This document shows positions 59,101 through 64,000 of a stretch of DNA of 64,000 bases, piece after piece. Every line of letters begins with the position of its first letter. Position 1 is the first letter of the stretch. The notes under the pieces were generated by a model, which saw only the letters and a program-made list of their open reading frames with translations, made no database searches and had not been told where the DNA came from. The position numbers and the translations under genes were made by a program. Source of the stretch: Membranipora membranacea (Eukaryota; Bryozoa; Gymnolaemata; Cheilostomatida; Membraniporidae); assembly GCA_914767715.1 (NCBI GenBank), contig OU612075.1, positions 15,934,001-15,998,000 of the forward strand. Reading direction: 5' to 3'.

Positions 59101-62100
59101 AGATATAGCTCAAGAGTCGCTATACATGGCCCTATCAAGTATGAAATATGAGAAATTGAGGAGAAAAACATTTATCTCTTCATCGTTCAGCCAGAAAATA
59201 TCAGATGTTTTGGCAGCTGAAGGATTTTATCTGAAAGGTAAAACCCTATTTCAGGTAGCTACCATTATACTCATTGATTATATCAATAACAGGTATTGAA
59301 AACTCCAAGTAAAAGTACTTGTGATGTGATACACGGCAAGCATAAAAATGTATGGCATTACAATGCAACATTTGTGAGTGTTATGTGGACCAACTTATTG
59401 TGTGATTTTCCACTTCACTATAGATATAGGCAGTCTTTCAAGCTCGTGAATCAACTTGATTTTCAATGGGCTGTATGACAAAAAAAATGTTTATGCCTCA
59501 CTCAGTATAATTGTTAGTCTGAGCCCCCAGACCTTGCTCTCCCCGACGGACCCCCGGCTGGTGCTCTGTCAAAAGCTCAAAAACCGATACTGATAATCCA
59601 TTACGTAGTTCCTGCCAAACATGCTTCAGTCCCATGGCTTCTGCCCCCCCCCCCCCCGCATGAAGACCCCGGCCAAAAATGCCAAGTATGCTTCAGCCAT
59701 TCTTCGACTCATTGATTTCTATGAATTATAGTTGACAAGATCATGTGTGGTATTTGCGAAGCAGATATACTCGCTATTAGCAGCTTCACAACTTTGGACA
59801 AATTGAAGCTGTCGCACTATGAACGGCGGAGACATTGCAGACTGGGTAAGCAGCCCAACATGAAAACTAGGAATTAAAAGTCTCCTATCTGGTGATATTA
59901 TTTTCACCATACATGAGAACATAACTTGAAGTGTCTAGGAAAGCAAAAAACAACCACTGTTCATATCAAAGCTTTGCCATTGCAATGAACCAAAAATGTA
60001 AATTTTTTCGAACAAGGACATTATTGAATGATGTAACCTAATTTAAAGTGTGGAAATCCAGGGTTTAGAAGGGTCTAGAGTATGTTATCTCCCCTGTCAC
60101 AGTTTAACACTAAAATATCGTTGACTACGCTACCGTTGTCGAATACTATTATTTGATCATTTCTAGTGTAAGTTGAGTAGCCATGCAACTGTCCTATGTA
60201 AGCTCAGGATAGGCTTACTGTTATAATGTAAGTGGATCATCATTTAAATGTGAATCAGTGGCAGTGGAGATAATATATTCTAGACCCTTTTAGAACCTGG
60301 ATTTTCTTACTTTAAATGAGGTTTCATCATTCAATAATGTCCTTGTGCGAAAAAATTTACTTATTTTGCTCATTGCATTGGCAAAGCTTTGATATGAACA
60401 GTGTTTGTTTTTTGCTTTCTGCGAGGGTCCACTGTTGCCAGTACCTGTTTTGGCGCGAGCGATAGGCAGGTAATAGCAATCTAGATCATGACACCGCAGC
60501 CGTAAGCAAAATCTCTTCTTTTTTTAATATCAAGGTTGATCCAGTATGCTGTCCCAGCTTAGTTGTAGGGGGGGGGGGAGGATCTCCTAATGCAGAGCAA
60601 TTTGAAATAAAATTTCATCTACCACAGTCCCAATAATCATGTTTAATTTTGTAGAGACAAACATACCGTATCTATTTACTCAGCACTGGTCTCATAGTTC
60701 ATGTGACCTTAAATTTGAGGACTCTTTTTCGGAGTATGCTGAGTTGGGTGTAGAGACTTCACAATCCAAGCATAAAGAAATGGCAGTGGAAAACAGGCGA
60801 GAGGATTCATTTCTTACTCACCCCAGACCGACAGAGCTGGATATAAATGAGTGCGCTAAGGCTGGACTGTTTTTCAATGGGAAAAGTAAGTCTCGCAATT
60901 TAGAAATTAAACTCAGTATTTGGGAATCCCAAATACCAGTGATGACTAATAATAATAGCATTTGATAGATTGCGTCAGTATCAAAATTATTGATTTGTCT
61001 TTTTTATCTGATAGCTCTTACAAGTTTCGGGGTTAAAAAGACAAATTTGTTTGGTTAGGCGACTTGTTCCCTTGTATTTGCTGTTTTTCCATTTTGTTTT
61101 ATGTTTTACACATGATTTCACTGAGAAAAATCATTATGCTCCCCAATTTGTTACAGACGGGATGATAGAGGATGGTTTGTTATGCTTCCATTGCGGAGTT
61201 GTAATGTTCGCTTGGAGAGCGAATGAGGATCCATGGATAAGACATGCCAGGTGCTCCCCACAGTGTCAGTATCTAATACTACAGAAGGGTCAGGAATATG
61301 TGAACAGCATACTGGAGCTACACGGAGAGTACCGCACCTCCTCCACAGAGAGTAGAATAAATGTATGTACTCTACTAAACAATGACATTATGTTCACTAA
61401 ATTCAGTAGGCTACCATGTTATTTTTTCGAGGATTGTAGTCACATTTTCCACTAATTGCATTGGGGTTGCAGGTAAAGTTAGGTATTATCGATGATGATG
61501 TATGATGATGGTGTTAAAGTTTGGCAGATGGCCATTTTGTTAGTTGGCGCCAATTTGTACCTGAACCTTGCACCTACAGTGACATCATGAAATACTAGTT
61601 ATGACTATATTTAGAACATCAAACTAATTATGTTCAAGGCTGCAAAAAATAACAGTGATGTGTTTACATTCAGTGATTAATCACGTTTGTTTCACAATCT
61701 CAAATAGAGACATTAATTTACTTTCCATAAACATGAGTACATTCCATTGTTAGAGAAATGTCACAACTTGGATAAGAATTGAAAATTATATCGCCCACCA
61801 CGGCATCTTCTGGTTTCAGTTCCTGGCCTTTTATTATAACTTTAGAAGGCATATTTCCCTATGGATAAGCTCAAAATGGTAGTTTTAAGACTCTACATGT
61901 GCTAAGCATATTAGTCCTGTATTATAGAAGTGATCCCTAACTTTGTCTACCTAAACTGGACTCCACCCATGTCACATGGTTCAGTTCTAGCCAGGCCGTA
62001 AGATAAAAACTGCTATGAAACCGTCGATGTTTCTAAAACTTCCTGAGGTATACATCGCATTGGGATTGGGGGATATTATCCTTTAACAGGTTTTGGGATT

Positions 62101-63592
62101 ATTTCAATCAACCTTCAGATAAGCATGATTTCTTGTTATATTTTAGAACGTGACGACAAGGATGCTAAGACCTAGAATGGATGCTCCAGTCATACAGCAA
62201 GCTATCCATGACATGAAACTAAATCGTGACTCTGTCAAAGTAGAGATCAGTAAAAGAATCAAGGTAAAGTATCCCTAGACTGGGGTTCTTGCAGTAAAAC
62301 CAGGGAGGATAAAACCAGGGAGGGTGGGATCATCTCACCCTCCCTGGTAAAACTGATCTAATTTCATTAGATTAAGAGTTGTTCCCCCTTAACAGCCATA
62401 CAGCCGAGGGAAGTATCATTTATTCTCAGATGTACTAGTGTGGAAAGCTCGAAGTCATGTATCCCTACCACTGTGTTTCAGACAAGTTTGAGTGATAGCT
62501 AAGACAAGCGGGTGGATTTGATACTTTGGTCAGGTAAAGTTTATTTTCACAATTCAAAGTCATCCACTGTTGTTGAGATAAATTTTAAAGGATGAACCAC
62601 GAAAAGTAGAATCCTCAATTTTGTTTGCCATTTCATTCACTGCTAAGACGTTCTAACTCTCTGTTTTCCAGGGAGGTCAGCAAGATTTTCAACATCTAGA
62701 GGAAATAGTGAGAGCTATTCACGAGAGTCAGCCTACCCAAGTTCCTAATCATATCCTCCACTCATCGCTGACACTACCCCACGCAGAGATACTAACTGAC
62801 ACGCCACAACCACCCTCTCCACCCTCAACACCCGCTCCACCTAGCCCACCCTCACTGAGAAACTCTAGAGCCAGCAGTATGACCAGTGTTCACAGCGAGC
62901 ACGATGACCCGAGTGCTGCAGACATTACAACCCAATTGACGTGTAAAGTCTGCCTCACTAAACTAGTGGGGATAATATTTCTTCCTTGTGGACATCTGGG
63001 TGAGTTTATAAATTTCTGTTATCGGTGCGATGAGCAATTTTATCATATTACGGATTATAGGAGGTGGAATGGTTGACTGCCTTCCAGGGTGTTAGGGTTG
63101 CAAGTCAATGTTCCACTTACTTCTTGGTATTTTAAACGACCAAACAGAAAGAGCCTTCTACACTCATCTAACATCAGCTACTAATAGCCAATGGCCAAAA
63201 CCTTGCAATTTTTAAAGCAGCAGTGCCTTTGAATTTTCAATAACAAGCTGACGCATTGAAAAACTTAGCATTGTCAAAATATAAGAAGGTACTGACCACT
63301 GTAGTCTGAGCCCCCCAGACTTTTGCCCCTCGCCCGACAGCCCCCCCCCCCCCCGGCAAGGGACCACTGTGATTGCATTTTCTTACTGGTGTCGTTTGTT
63401 TTCATTTACAATCAAAGCCTTATTGAATGATCAATAAAAATGATTACCTTCATGAATATATTATAGAAATATTTAAAGCATTAACAATTTTGTCGTATGA
63501 TTTCAGTCTGCTGTACGGAGTGTGCACCTGCTATGTCGATGTGTCCAATATGCAGAAATGATGTGAAGGGAACAATCAGAGCCCACATTTAA
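56196..63592 (+). CDS. Three-BIR, UBA-like, RING IAP (module B)
   Basis: Eleven exons: 56196-56246, 57059-57196, 57443-58163, 58704-58839, 59083-59237, 59732-59845, 60655-60885, 61157-61362, 62147-62263, 62672-62999, 63507-63592; about 760 aa. Exons 5, 6, 9 and 11 have exactly the module A lengths. BIR1: Cys267, Cys270, His287, Cys295. BIR2: Cys406, Cys409, His429, Cys436. BIR3: Cys525, Cys528, Trp535, His545, Cys552, with canonical x16 spacing. UBA-like segment ~590-623, Pro/Ser linker, RING Cys714 to Cys748. The region before BIR1 is charged and low complexity (Lys/Glu/Asp/Thr) and hardly aligns with module A. From mid-BIR3 onward the two proteins are nearly identical. The exon 3 acceptor at 57443 is weak; a stronger one at 57362 runs into a stop. 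Predicted E3 ligase of the IAP family; targets unknown. Confidence 0.87.
59516..59570. repeat. Dispersed C-run repeat, diverged copy
   Basis: AGTCTGAGCCCCCAGACC followed by a disordered C-rich segment. A further C run lies at about 59646. Confidence 0.5.
59939..60419. mobile_element. ~480-bp inverted-repeat element in IAP intron 6 (module B)
   Basis: Left arm (about 59939-60090, starting GAAAGCAAAAAACAA) and right arm (about 60280-60419) are reverse complements with scattered mismatches, around a ~190-bp centre. The matching module A intron (22442-22986) lacks it. No ORF; no target duplication identified. Confidence 0.7.
62314..62348. repeat. 35-bp palindrome in the UBA-RING intron (module B)
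   Basis: ACCAGGGAGGGTG, nine bases, then its exact reverse complement. The paralogous intron has only a short ACCAGAGAGGGTAAAACTG here (around 25592-25610), so the palindrome arose after duplication. Confidence 0.7.
63303..63362. repeat. Dispersed C-run repeat (AGTCTGAGCCCCC family)
   Basis: Copy with a long C run, inserted in the last intron of the module B IAP. The matching module A intron (30021-30501) has no copy. Confidence 0.7.
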
Positions 63593-64000
63593 TTTTTCAA
63601 TGACATCGTAATATTGAAACCTCAACTTGAAGTTATACCAGCTGTGTGTGACATTGAGCTTACTTACAAAGCAACGGTTTCGTTGTTTCTATTCTTCTCA
63701 CTTTTTTTATTTGTTATTCAAGAAAATTGAAATATTTATTCTTATCTATACAATACATATACTTATGGCGTTAGTTGACAGTTTTTCTTAAAATGAGAAT
63801 TCTTTACCAGTTTATTTTGAATTAGTTCAACCTTTTCTTACCCCAAACTACATGGAAAAAAATGAAAAAAACACATGCATAATATATTTGGCAACGGTGC
63901 ACAGTCTATCTGTAGATGCTCTCATATATTCATATTTTGTAAGAAATATAAACTTGTACGTTTCTTAGGATGAGTACATGATTAAAAAAAGACTATTTAT
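63593..64000. other. 3' flank of the module B IAP
   Basis: The first ~180 bp resemble the module A 3' UTR, then similarity is lost. The equivalent of the RG-rich gene's first known exon is not seen before the window ends, and no clear AATAAA was found. Confidence 0.4.

Overview
This is 64 kb of an AT-rich animal nuclear genome with intron-split genes: GT-AG introns, conserved splice phases, AATAAA signals, dispersed short repeats and fold-back elements. It looks like a marine invertebrate. Large inhibitor-of-apoptosis (IAP/BIRC) families and tRNA-derived SINEs would suit a lophotrochozoan such as a mollusc, but nothing here fixes the phylum. All recognised genes are on the + strand and belong to two groups.

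The main content is a three-gene BIR module present twice. Module A has a 132-aa single-BIR-like protein (CDS 4754-5564), a 140-aa single-BIR-like protein (11904-13421) and a ~775-aa three-BIR/UBA-like/RING IAP (14393-30587). Module B repeats the order with diverged paralogues: 41062-42050 (125 aa), 53124-54291 (141 aa) and 56196-63592 (~760 aa). Paralogous pairs share intron number, intron phase and often exact exon length. The small proteins carry a modified BIR zinc centre (C-x2-C-x17-H-x6-C, no core Trp, an extra Cys pair) and short Cys-containing tails. The large IAPs carry BIR1 (unsplit exon), BIR2 and BIR3 (each split by an intron just before the first Cys pair), a UBA-like segment, a Pro/Ser linker and a C-terminal IAP-type RING, so they are predicted E3 ubiquitin ligases. 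Between the modules (31096-39512) lie five exons of a very basic Arg/Gly-rich protein with no recognisable first exon and one in-frame TGA.

The non-coding DNA is also structured. About 8 kb of non-coding sequence (2-4513 plus 7766-11155) is repeated almost unchanged at 43774-51624, although the genes beside it have diverged strongly. Gene 1 of module A lies inside the left copy and is absent from the right copy. The UBA-to-RING intron of the first large IAP holds a 3.6-kb fold-back element (25884-29496) built from 353-bp tandem units in opposite orientations; the matching intron of the second IAP is only 408 bp. Several smaller palindromic insertions can be recognised because the paralogous copy keeps an empty site.

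The gene models were assembled by hand from splice signals and paralogue comparison. Internal coding exons are well supported. First exons, transcription starts and the exact acceptor of exon 3 in the second large IAP are not.
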